Assembly (NCBI GenBank): GCA_009801015.1
Contig: VHZZ01000206.1
Coordinates: 53,097-80,577, forward strand
DNA from: Silene noctiflora
Lineage: Eukaryota; Streptophyta; Magnoliopsida; Caryophyllales; Caryophyllaceae
Length of the DNA stretch: 27,481 nt
Direction: 5' to 3'
This document shows, piece after piece, positions 12,501 through 22,942 of this stretch (position 1 is the first letter of the stretch; every line of letters begins with the position of its first letter). Under the pieces are notes generated by a model, which was not told the DNA's origin, did no database searches, and worked only from the letters and a program-made list of their open reading frames with translations. A program made the position numbers and the translations under genes.

Positions 12501-15458
12501 ATAAGTTCATTATATCGGAACCTTGTTTCCTACCCAAAATGAGAAGAGCATTAAACATTATACTATACCTCTAGTTTGTTTCTCTTTCTTCTTTTTCTTG
12601 AGAACCTTTCCAGAAGATCCTAGTCGTAGATAGGACATAATTTTTCCTATCCGTTCAAGGACAGAGCCATCAACATTGACGGTGACAGTTTCCTGCACAA
12701 AGCTAATAATCACAAAAAGAACCCTGATAACTTTTGATACGAGCTAAAAATTGAAAGAATACAAACCTCGGGCACTGGGCAGTCAGCTTTACTTCTATGT
12801 AAGACGGTAGGAATATCGTGTGAATAAACATTTTCCTGCCGTGTATACAAGACAACTGTTAATAAGACGGAAGTTTTAAGATCACAAGGGTCGCTCAAAT
12901 TATTCAATTTGCATCAGCGTAGAAATATCTGAAATTATTGGGGACGCAAAGATATTACAAAGACAACTGAGAACTATGAAACACGAGTCGCTTTGTTGAA
13001 TGTACAACTACTGCGTCCAACTCTATCAGACAAAAAAATTAAAATCAGCCGGGCACCTAGATAGAAAGGTAGAGAGCAGTGGTATACAATTAGATCAAGA
13101 ATACTTACGAACATCAATATCTGGCTACTTACCATATCAAAAATAAATGCCATTCGACCAGGAAGGAACATCTCGTTTGTTTTGATAACAGTCTGAGGTT
13201 TGATCATCCATTGATAAACAGACTGAAACATGTTGAAAAAATTTAGAAGGGGTCCAGCTCAAACGCACTTCATGTATAAAGCAAAGAATTACCATTTAGG
13301 CATCTAAAGCATTTACATAACACACCTTTGCTGTAGCTGTTCGAAACGAGACAGGCTGGTCGTCCTTAGCAGCTCTACATTTTGAAAATGAAATGTCAGT
13401 TACAATTCAGATCAGTCAATAAAATCAGAGGAATGGAAGTCTCTAATAAGCAACTCATAAAATCGATCAATCACATTCCATAAGGGGCATAAGCTCATAG
13501 AAAGCCAACGTTAGATAAGAACTAGGAGTTCGGTAATTGGTACCTTTAGTATACAAAGATCGTCTACGTATAGCAAAAATAAATTTCAAGAACAGTGAGC
13601 CATAGCAAAGATATTCACCTGGGCTTTCCATCAGTGTCACCTTCAGCACCTGGCTTTTTGTCCATCTCACTCTTAACTTTTTGAAGTAAAGCATAATCCA
13701 ACCCCTTGACCAAATGAGTGTGTTCCACATCACCTGGACCGGACAAACACAGAAACTATTACAAAAATAGTTGAAGAGACCCAAAACAAACCAGGGAAAC
13801 AATACACCAACAACAACCACCTAATCACTATTGATATAACACAGAGGTGAAGTTGGATTTTGGAATGACCCAAAATGGCAATTGAGTAAAAAAATGCATC
13901 ATCCAACTGCAACTCATGAGTACAAGTGATGCAGCCGGTTTATAGATGACAATTGGTCAATAATTGATATATTAACCACTATGTCAACAGATTGACACTG
14001 AGTAACTGAGAGCAAAAGAGGAATATCACAATATAGTTTCAAGATGCTTTAGGTGCAGATCATAGAGAAAGAGTATAAACCTCCAAGGTACTTGCTCCGT
14101 TCAATAGCTAGCTTGTGTGACTCAGCTGACCTAACACACGACAAAGAAACCCATTAACCTTATCTGTTTCAACCAATCCAGTCTAGAAAGCCTACCTCCA
14201 TATTGACATAAGAGCCTTACATGATATCAGCACTGCCAGGAGGAGCGACAGCATGAAGTCCCAAATCAGAGGGCTCATAATCAGGATTCTGATCTTCCCT
14301 CCGTTCCTTAGCACGGTCACGATATTTTGGTAGATCTAGCTCTTCTGGCTTCTCCTCCCTACAAATACGAGACACAAATTACTTACACAACACTTCAGAA
14401 TGTACCCCAATTTTTTTGAACCCCATCAAACAGTTTTAACCGCAACCTAGTACGTCACAAGCTACAAAGCAATAGTCTTGCTATGACATTAATCCTAGAG
14501 CTATGGATGAAGTTCAAATAATACAAGGAAAATAAAGTCTAGGAAGCTTGTTGTCAACAAATGACGTAACGACAAAATGTCTCACCCAAAGTTACGTAAA
14601 TCGTTATGAATTTGCCAAAACTTCCCACATCCGATATGTGGTACTCTCCTATACAGTGTTTATTAAATACTCCCATCCGTTCAAAACAATTCCATATGTT
14701 TGATTAAAATACACCTCACTGAACAAACGTATGGAATGGCTCAAAGGGGGTGCAGATTTTAAGTACATGATTTAATACACTGGAACCAATTCGAGATTCT
14801 CCAGGGGAACGAGTGTATACGGTAACCCATGTCTCAACATAATGTGATGTCGAACACCGTGAACAACTCCTACTTATGTAGCCAATGGAAAGTGATTAAC
14901 TATTACTCTACTTTGCTTCCACAATAGAACATGGATTATGCACCCACTTCGCTGCTACAATTACTTTTTCGATTTTAGTCATTAGTTAGTAAAGTTGCAA
15001 CTTGTAAGCCTACTTATAGGCCCGAAATTATGATACTAATTGACCAAGTTTAACAGCAAAACTAATAGATATCCGTACCCTATCATCCCCACTACAAACA
15101 CTGACAATTCCTCTAATTTGATTTTCTTCAAGAATTGTCAGCAACAGTTAGGGTATATGCCAAATTTCCGGCACCGTGTGAGACCGTCTCATCCAAGTTT
15201 TCGGCTTTTGCCAGTAAGAGTATATGCCAAGTAGGTTTCAGTTCAAGGGATTTCGTAATAAACATCATTCATTCATTCATACACACAATAAGCTACACAC
15301 AAAAAGGTAACGAAAGCATATCAGCAATATGTAGATATTTCAGTTGATGTAATAACATCATAATCTCAAATTGAAACAGAATGAAATAAGAGATAGAGAG
15401 AGAAAGCTTACTTTCGAGGTATGGCCTTCTCTTTGTGGTATTTTTTGTTGGACGGCAT
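9530..15458 (-). CDS. SMU2: RED/SMU2 spliceosomal protein
   Basis: I mapped eleven coding exons: 15458-15412, 14358-14221, 14130-14081, 13733-13619, 13374-13326, 13222-13133, 12835-12767, 12692-12569, 11984-11629, 11411-11031 and 9802-9530. All introns are GT-AG and all phases agree, giving about 563 aa, close to the roughly 560 aa of animal RED. Family landmarks: an N-terminal PKYRDRAKERREDQNPDY with HAVAPPG (residues about 27-60), HTHLVKGLDYALL (about 83-95), QWMIKPQTVIKTNEMFLPGR (about 137-156) and HDIPTVLHRSKADCP (about 169-183). A Pro-rich run (PPPPPLP) falls in exon 9. The C-terminal part has RWDFETEEEWAQY, then KAAFQFGVKMQDGRKTKKNK and a basic end. RED partners SMU1 in the spliceosomal B complex and affects splice-site choice; plant SMU2 is the orthologue. 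The RE/RD dipeptide array of animal RED is not seen. It acts in the nucleus. No lesion is seen. Confidence 0.95.
10483..10908. mobile_element. Possible hAT-like MITE remnant in SMU2 intron 10
   Basis: The right end, read on the minus strand from 10908, is TAGAGCGGGCAAAAGGGTT. This resembles the TAGAGCTGGCAAAAG end of the element at 16479, and the interior has the same ACCCGA-type repeats. The left end is not clear. A tandem duplication lies inside it: 10563-10615 and 10616-10679 both run from CAAACAATCTGAAAGTGTCC to ACTTGAACTCAAAA, the second copy 11 bp longer. Confidence 0.45.
14670..14815. mobile_element. Stowaway-like MITE in SMU2 intron 1
   Basis: The left end CTCCCATCCGTTCAAAACA is a classic Stowaway start and the degenerate right end is GGAACGAGTG. 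TA lies on both sides (14668-14669 and 14816-14817), as expected for Tc1/mariner-type insertion. The interior has a second inverted pair, CCATATGTTTG against CAAACGTATGG. It is 146 bp long, non-coding, and sits within the intron 14359-15411. Confidence 0.55.
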
Positions 15459-15601
15459 TATTACAAACAATCGAAAGCAGACAACTTTACGATAATTAGG
15501 GAACTCGCTATGAATTGGACAGCTTAATTGGAAAAAAACTATGAGAGATTAGGGATTTCGAATTCGCTCGTCTTCTAATTTCGCATTATTGGAAACTAAT
15601 C

Positions 15602-15708
15602 CTGCATTAATCACATCAAAATCAATCGATTAGATAAATTACAGTTTGAAGAACGCCATTAAAATGGAAGGATTTAGAAGGAGAAGATGAAGGTGAAGAG
15701 GGATAAAC
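15602..15708 (-). other. 5'-UTR intron of SMU2, with a tiny uORF downstream
   Basis: The donor is GCGAAG|GTTTATCC (intron starts 15708) and the acceptor TTAATGCAG|GATTAG (intron ends 15602), giving 107 nt. The leader left before the SMU2 ATG at 15458 is 143 nt. It contains a three-codon upstream ORF (ATG at 15586-15584, TAG at 15577-15575). The intron is collinearly homologous to the leader intron of eL31 at 8288-8417. No site II motif was seen upstream. Confidence 0.7.
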
Positions 15709-15925
15709 CTTCGCCAGAAGTCGTTAATTGGATTATGAGCTTTTTTTGGTGTTTCTGTGTTTTAGTTTTAGTTTTAGTTTTGAGTGTTCGAACTTGGCTC
15801 GTATGTATCACAATTCAATAACTTTATCGCTTTGGATGCTCAACTCGTCAGCAACAATCTTACGCCGACGGGTAATTGGCTTGCCAAGTGGGAGTTGATT
15901 CTCCTAAGTCCTACCTACTACTACC

Positions 15926-16430
15926 TAGAGCTGGTGAGTCTCTTCCGATTCAAACCCAAACAAACTCGATTTGATAGAATTTGAGAATATTGCAAACTAA
16001 AACGGACCCGATTCAACCCGTTGATGACCCCTAACCCAACACGACCTGATTATCAGTGATCCGAACCCACCCCAAAATGAACCCGACCTGGTATTGACCG
16101 ATTAAATTAATGACCCGATAATTATTAAATTTAATATTAATTAAAATGAAAGCGATTTAGTGTTTGGTTTGATACGTTTAGCTCAGTAATGAACTAACTA
16201 AACCAAATAATGGTCGAAAAACTAATTTTAATGGTTAAAAATTGAAGTAATGTAATAAAATACTTAGACCCAATAATGACCTGAAACCCAAACCGACACG
16301 ACACATCATTTGACCGGAAATGGACGGAGTCGATAACAATCCGGCCTAAGCCCGATTCGATTCAAAAGAGTAGGCTGACCCAATATGACTCGACCTGAAC
16401 CTGACCCAACTGCCCCGATTGTCATCTCTA
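15926..16430. mobile_element. hAT-like non-autonomous element rich in GACCCGA repeats (copy 1)
   Basis: It starts TAGAGCTGGTGAG and ends CGATTGTCATCTCTA, whose complement begins TAGAGATGACAATCG, a short imperfect inverted repeat. The 8 bp outside each end are CTACTACC (15918-15925) and GTACTACC (16431-16438), seven of eight identical, the length expected for hAT insertion. The interior is full of degenerate ACCCGA, GACCTGA and AACCCGA units. No transposase is present. Size is 505 bp. Confidence 0.65.
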
Positions 16431-16478
16431 GTACTACCAATTTATTCACCTTGGATGCCCCCTCTTGAGCTTCATACC

Positions 16479-16976
16479 TAGAGCTGGCAAAAGCTGATCC
16501 GGCCCAACCGGAACCCGACCCTATAGAATCCGAAAATTGGGTGAACCGAAACCGACTCAACCCGAACTCGACCTGAACCAATAACTACAACATTATTTTT
16601 TCCAACCCAACCTGAACTGACTGACCAGATCCATGACCTGATATTCATCCAACCCGAAGTATGAATCGATAATGAGATGAACTAGCTTAATAACAGTGTA
16701 AATAAGACCAAACTGACATTCATCTTACTTGTTTAACTGAAAATTACAATTAATACACCCACACATTGTTCAAATATAAAATTACCAAATACATAAAATA
16801 AAATATAGGCTGATAACCCGATCTGGTATTAACCCGCTAATGACCCGAAGATAACCTGACATGACCTGTAACCGACCCGAATCTGTCACTGACCCGACAC
16901 AACCCGAACCTCATATAACCCGACCTGCTATGACTCGAGCCCGTAACCGACTCAAGTGACCCGATTGTTACCTCTA
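16479..16976. mobile_element. hAT-like non-autonomous element rich in GACCCGA repeats (copy 2)
   Basis: It has the same layout as the element 48 bp to the left: start TAGAGCTGGCAAAAG, end GATTGTTACCTCTA, interior of degenerate ACCCGA and GACCTGA units, 498 bp. The flanks TTCATACC and (A)ATCGTACC agree at six of eight positions if one extra A is allowed, so the target duplication is weak. An open minus-strand frame at 16306-16581 crosses the gap between both elements and is not a gene. Confidence 0.55.
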
Positions 16977-18538
16977 AATCGTACCATCTTGCGGGAAGAC
17001 GTCTTTGAAGTGGATAAGCCCGTAACTAAGAAGACCAATAAACTTTCATAAAAACAATTCAATTTATCATGTACTATCCATGATTAAATCGCTTTCACAA
17101 AAAAACAATTCAATTGATTATTCATATTTTCAATCTTCTAAGAGTGTCGTAATAGACATAATCAATAATATGATAGTCTATACAAATAGTTGAGAAAGAA
17201 AAACTGCATATTATCATTCTTAAACATCATCAAAACCAACTAATTTATGTAGAATTTGATTTTCACGAGAGCCCTAATAGCATAATTAACATTTCTACTT
17301 TTAAAAGGAAAGATGGTGATTGATGAATAATTAAGAGAATTACCTATCAAAGTAGTTTGAGGGCGGTGAATGACGTCGGAGCCGGAGGTGGTGACCTGCC
17401 GGAGTGACGACGACAATAAAGGTGGCTGGGGCGNTGAAGAAGTTATTTGTGAACTTGGTGCATTGGAGTCGTGATACTGATTTGTGAAACTGACGCTTTA
17501 GTTGCTCTCTTTTTTTTTTTCTTTTTTTTGGGTTGGGCTCAAGCCCAGACAGCCCTAGGGCTGAATCCGCCCCTGCTGAAAACAAAATAATTTGCACGTC
17601 TTGGATTTTTCTGGATTGTAAAAGATATTAATATAGGTAGATTAGTCGTACATAAAATTGGTAATAAGATTATATCACCAGTTGTAGAATAATATTATAC
17701 AATTCATTGCAAATCTAACTAAGCTTATGTGTATTTTTTTTAGCGGGTTGACGTTTTTCGGTTATATTTTATTTTTTGAAGCCAAAACTACTAATTGAGC
17801 TTGTATATATTGTTTTTAAGTTTCATTATAATTTTAAGGTCAATATATAAGTAAAAGAATTTAGAAACTTTACAATAAAAAATCACAAATTCATATTTCG
17901 TAGTTATATACTTTTAAGGTCAATATATAAGATTATGACTCATTTCATTAGTTCAAAAAGTATATCACATGTTGTATAACCTACTTACTATATAAATTTA
18001 ACGAGTTACATATGATTATTTTAATTCATTGATAATTAGTAGATTATACTAAATCATCTTAGATCATGTCAATTTTTGTTATCCCTATTCTTCATCCAAA
18101 AAGAGAACATAATGTATTGTAGTATATTGATGGTGTTGGAGTGTACCCATGGAAACAAGGTGTATGTAATTTGTACCCAAAAATGTTAGTACTACAATAC
18201 TTGGCACCAGTAATGCTTCAATTACAAAGTTCCAATGTTTATAAACAAAACAAACAAAAAAACACAGAAACACTAATTCATACATCTGATTACACCAAAA
18301 ACACTAACAAATAATCTGAATCAAAGTATCAAAGTAAAAATACAAATAACAAATAAAAATACAATCTGAATCAAGTTTAAAACCTCAAACCTATACCCTT
18401 CTCTGTATACACACCCTATAAATCACACTCAAATCAATCAATAACATTCAATAAACAGACACCAGCAACAATCATAACAAAAAACAGCATATGGTACAGC
18501 AGCAACAACCCCGGCAGTATAACAGTTTGATCACCAGT
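16977..18538. other. Intergenic stretch with a truncated hAT-like terminus
   Basis: A terminus reading (minus strand, from 17575) CAGGGGCGGATTCAGCCC is a common plant hAT-type end; its partner was not found, so the element is truncated. Next to it, 17340-17450 is unusually GC-rich (CGGAGCCGGAGGTGG and similar) and carries an N at 17434. It could be a captured exon or leader fragment, but nothing was recognised. The part from 17600 to 18400 is AT-rich without genes. The last 150 bp should include the 3' UTR of the gene that ends at 18539. Confidence 0.5.
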
Positions 18539-21500
18539 TTAAGCTGAAGAATCAACCTTAGTTGCATCACTAGTGATGGTCTTCGAAGAGGGTGATTTGC
18601 CAATGATCGCCTTCTTCGCTTTCACTAGGGAGCTCTTGACCTTCGACAGGATGGTTTTGGGAGGAGGTTTGGTTACGGTTTCCTCTTTAGGTTTCTCTTC
18701 CTCCTTAACTTCGGCCTCTTTGGTTACTTTCTCTGCTAATGGTTCTTCTACATGTCCATTTTTACCGGCCTCAACTTCAGGAGCAGGAGGAGTGACCTCC
18801 ACATCTCTGCTTACTACTTGCTCTCCTGCAGTTGTTTTCTCAGTTTCTTCGGGTTTTGCCTCTTCTTCTTTAGCTGTTTCTGAAGCCTCCTTGACATCGT
18901 TTTCCTCTTTGATCATATCTCCTAGACTAGCCCTTTTATTAGCTTCCCCATTTTCTCCTGTTACCTCGGCTTCAACCTCCTTCTGAACTTCGCTAGGCTC
19001 CACGACATCTGCTGAAGGAACGTCTCTATCTTGTTGTTCAGGCTTTGGTGTGTCTTCAGTTGTTGACTCGACCTCTTTAGCTTCGGTTGATTGCTCAGTC
19101 ACACTCTCATCTTCTTTAGGAGCTTCACTAAGAATAGCTTCTTTAATATCTCCTTCTACCGGCGGCTCACTCTTAGACTCCTCGACGTTCTTGGGGTAAT
19201 CTATAGAACCCAATTCTTTGACATCCACCACATGTTCCTCATCACATGGCTCACTCTTCGATTCTTCTACATTTTTTGGGTAATCTGTCGAAGCCAATTC
19301 CTTCACATCCACCTCTTTATCCTCAACTGGTGGCTCGCTCTTTGATACCTCTACATTTTTAGGGTAAACTATAGATGTTAATTCTTTCACATCCACCACT
19401 TGTTCCTCAACAGGATCTGTTTCTATCGTTTCCTCGGGCTTTTCGGTGGCTGATTCAACCACATTAACAGCTTCAACTGTAGGTATTTCATCTTCCTTAG
19501 ATTTTTCAGCTTTCTCTTCAACGGGTGATTCAACTACATCAGCAGCTTCTTCTGTTGGTACATCGTCTTTCTTAGACCCTTCAGGTTTATCTTCAATGGC
19601 TGATTCAACCACATTTACAGCTTCTTCTGTTGGTACCTCATTTACCTTGGACTCTTCTGGTTTCTCTTCAATGACCGATTCTGCAATATTAGCAACTTCT
19701 TCTAATGGTAAATCCCTGTCCTTCGACTCCTCAGGTTTCTCCTCAATGGCTGATTCAACCACATTAGCGGCTTCTTCTGTAGGTACATGATCACCTTCCT
19801 TAGACTCTTTGGGTTTCTCCTCAATGGTTGATGCAACCACATTATCAACTTCTTCGGGTTTCTCCTCAATGGCTGACTCAACCACATTAGCAACTTCTTT
19901 GGGTTTCTCCTCAATGGCTGACTCAACCACATTAGCAACTTCTTCAGGTTTCTCTTCAATGACTGGCTCAACCACATTAGCAACTTCTTCAGGTTTCTCT
20001 TCAATAGCTGGCTCAACCACATTAGCAACCTCTTCGGCTTTCTCATCAACAGCTGGCTCAACCACATTAGCAACCTCTTCGGCTTTCTCATAAACGGCTG
20101 GCTTAACCACATTAGCAACTTCTTCAGGTTTATCTTCAGTGGCTGGCTCAACCACATTAGAAACTTCTTCGGTTTTCTCTTCAACGGCTGGCTCAACCAC
20201 ATTAGCAACCTCTTCGGGTTTCTCTTCAACGGCTGGCTCAACCACATTAGGAACCTCTTCGGGTTTCTCTTCAACGGCTGGCTCAACCATATTAGCAACT
20301 TCTTCGGATTTCTCAGGCACCTCTTCTGTTACAGGTTCTTCGATAGGACTCACTTCCTGTGTTTCCTGTGGCGTGGAAGTTTCTTTCTCTTCAGCCAACT
20401 CTTGAATAGGCTCGCTGACTACTTCTTCGGCCTTCTCTTCCTGTTTCTCAACAGCTGCCTCTTTTTTAATCTCTTCATCAGGTTCTATGCTCACATCTTC
20501 AGTTTTTATTTCACTCACTGCAGCAGCTTCTACCTGTGTTTTGTCCAACTCATCTGAAGCAGGAGTTTCAGCAACAGGCTCATGAGAGGCGATTGGGGTT
20601 TCTACCGGAGCAACATTCTCTTTGTCCATTTCCTCAGTGACACTCGTTTCTTCGGATGTAGGCACAACTGATTCCAAAGACGGATTTACTTCAGCAGGTT
20701 TATCCTCCAATTTCTCAACTTCCGGTTCCTTTTGTTCTACTTGCTGATTGAATGAAAGGGAAAGTAGAGTTTGTCAGCAAAAAATAAAAATGATATACTG
20801 AAAGACTGAATGACAAGAAAGGAATACATCAAAATGTACAAAATAAGAAAAGTGGTTTAAAGCAAGTCTGGTAATTTGGCAGGCATCTAACCAAAAAGGG
20901 AGGAAATAAAGGCTAGACATAATTATGTATAACATCAACATCCACCCTGTGTCTTAAAAGGCTCCACCCACGGCGAGGTAAGGTGGGTCATATCATTCAT
21001 ATGGATACAGCCTGATATCATACACCCATACACATAGAGAGGTCGTTTCTGAATGACTAGTAAATTCATAATGAATATTGGGTCGCAAATTTAATGGACA
21101 GACGGCGACTTCACCATACCAAAAGTGCAAACAATTTAGTGGGTGATTTTGCAATCCTTGTGGTCGTAGGTGGTTTGAATCCTTGGATTCACATATATAC
21201 TCTATATAAATATTCTGAAATCTGAAAACCAACACTGATTCACAAGTACAAAGTTTTTGCAGATTCCTGTAACTTTATCTACAAGCTTCTCATCTAAGAT
21301 AGTGGTAAAACTACAATCTTTAGTCTTTACATAGAACAAAAGTCATGATATCATCCCTGACTTTTCGACACAGTCAGTGAAAGCTTTTGAGCATATTTTG
21401 AATAATCAGGCCCTTTTCTCAGTTCAGTATTTTAGACCTATTGTTCTTACTATCAATGAACAAATACCCCCAAGAGCGAGCCGATATTTCTACCACTAAT

Positions 21501-22101
21501 CGGTACACTAAACTGTATATTTTAAATTTGATTAAATCGCGACATGGCATGGATCCCATCCAAAATGATGAGATATAATTCACCTCATAAGTTTAATGAA
21601 GGTTTCGCCCTAAGACCAATTGACAGTTAAAAGAAATAGCTCCTAGCTAGGCTTAAACTCTCTTAAACTGATAAACTCTCCTGTGTTTTTTCGACATGGG
21701 ACACTTACGTGTGACACTTATATGGGTTGAAGCTCTTCATCACGAGAAGTCGAGAACTCATATTATTTTTCTACATGTTCCGCTCCAAATCATATATATC
21801 AGTTTGTAGTAAAGATCATCTAAAACAAACATACAGCTTGTTTTTTTTAACATAATTCTAAGAGAAGGATCGTTTATTATATATAAACTGTTTTTATTAA
21901 CTCAACATCATACAACAATATTAACAGGGAAAAAATAAAACTGTTAGAGAAGATTACAGTAATCTTCTCTAACAAAAACAAGCAGAAAAAGCTCATAAGC
22001 TACAAAAGCAAAAGAAAAGCAAAAGTAAAACAAAACAAAACAAGAAGGAACTATACCTGTACAGCAACAGAATTATCAGAAACAGGAACTTCAGAAGACA
22101 T
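18539..22101 (-). CDS. Glutamate-rich repeat protein, function unknown (neurofilament-like plant protein)
   Basis: There are two coding exons: 22101-22057 (ATG at 22101, MSSEVPVSDNSVAVQ) and 20743-18539 (stop at 18541-18539). They are joined in phase 0 across a 1313-bp intron with GTATAG donor and AATCAG acceptor. The product is 749 aa, very acidic, rich in Glu, Val, Pro, Lys and Ala, with no signal peptide or membrane segment. Residues about 163-325 are eleven 15-aa units of the type NVVEPAVEEKPEEVA. Five longer (about 26 aa) units follow, of the type NVVESAIEEKPEESK with PTEEA, then three 27-aa units with YPKNVEESKSEP. The C-terminus is basic, with KTILSKVKSSLVKAKKAIIG and KSPSSK. I recall such a tail from plant proteins labelled neurofilament-like, but no function is established from this. 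A 147-nt 5'-UTR intron (22258-22112) precedes the ATG. It is intact and probably expressed. Confidence 0.88.
19160..19415. repeat. Three ~81-84-bp coding repeats
   Basis: Three units encode VDVKELxSxxYPKNVExSKSEP in the acidic protein, near residues 465-545. They are more diverged in DNA than the 45-bp units, so probably older. Confidence 0.75.
19805..20305. repeat. Coding minisatellite, 45-bp units
   Basis: About eleven adjacent 45-bp units encode the 15-aa repeat of the acidic protein. On the plus strand they read ACCACATTAGCAACTTCTTC, then a RGGTTTCTCTTCAATG-like part and GCTGGCTC. Unit length stays a multiple of three, so frame is kept. The repeats also keep other frames open (198 codons at 19702-20298 minus; 94 codons at 19809-20093 plus), which are shadows. 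Confidence 0.9.
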
Positions 22102-22111
22102 AACTTAATAC

Positions 22112-22258
22112 CTGAAAAACCAAAATAAATGAGAAAAAGAAAAAAAATAATTTAAGAAAATAATTATTGGGGTAGTTTAAATTGTAAAGTTTGAATCTTT
22201 ATGTATGTGAAGTGAAGAAAGGAAAGAAGGGAAACTTTTTAAGAATTCAACTACTAAC
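22112..22258 (-). other. 5'-UTR intron of the acidic repeat protein gene
   Basis: The donor is CATCAG|GTTAGTAG (intron starts 22258) and the acceptor GGTTTTTCAG|GTATTAAGTT (intron ends 22112). Ten nucleotides of leader remain before the ATG. The intron is very T-rich before the acceptor. It shows no similarity to the leader introns of eL31 and SMU2. Confidence 0.65.
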
Positions 22259-22599
22259 CTGATGAATATGTTATAAGTATATATGTATGTAGTTGTGTAG
22301 TACTGTAGTATGTACAGAAAGAAAAAGGAAACAAGAAGAAGTAGATAGGCTGGCAGGAGAAAAAAAGAAAGAATAGAATAATCTAAGAAATATGTTTGAT
22401 TAATGAAGAGAAGAAAAATGGAAAAATGGAAGTAGCAAAGTAAGAACAGCAAAATTCCTCACTGGAAAGTAGACAGTATTGTGGGTAGTGACAGATATTC
22501 ACATGGACTGCTAGCTCATCTTGATGGACTCTTTTCAATACTTCATTATTTATTTATTATTATTTAAGTTGCTATTATTTTATTATTATTATTATTTTA

Positions 22600-22630
<31 letters not shown>

Positions 22631-22942
22631 GTCTATGTCTTTGTCTATCTTTATGTTTAACTTCTATTGATATAAATGTTAAATGTTGTAATTGGAAATG
22701 TTAGTTAGATTGGCTGATATACTAATTACTGAGTGAGTGGGTAGTTGATGGTATTGTATATGGATCTGTTTACTATGAAAATAAAATTTGAAATTGATAA
22801 AAGGGAAGCCTTTTAATATGTTTATATTGAAATATATAATAAAGACGTTATTTAGGGTTTTTTTTTTATTAATATATATTTTGACAAAAACTACTGAAAG
22901 GTATATAGTTTTGGGATGTTAACGAGAGGGCGAAAATGACTA
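22259..22942. other. Upstream region of the acidic-protein gene, with (TTA)n tracts
   Basis: The 5' exon probably extends from 22259 to somewhere near 22450, and the promoter lies beyond. TTA/TAT microsatellites occur at about 22574-22595 and 22603-22630. No clear TATA box or known cis element was singled out. An ORF at 22177-22452 (minus) covers the leader and is Phe/Leu-rich because of pyrimidine tracts; it is not a gene. Confidence 0.5.

Noticed and set aside
16306-16581. Minus-strand ORF of 91 codons
   Set aside because: It spans the ends of two hAT-like elements and the 48 bp between them; its Gly/Ser-rich product comes from the GACCCGA repeats.
18573-20405. Plus-strand ORFs rich in Ser/Thr opposite the acidic protein gene
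   Set aside because: Antisense shadows of the coding minisatellite and Glu-rich body; the minus-strand gene has a proper ATG exon and splice sites.
20710-20710. A start at codon TTG for the acidic protein
   Set aside because: TTG is not a plausible plant start; an in-phase upstream exon with ATG at 22101 and canonical splice sites explains the N-terminus.
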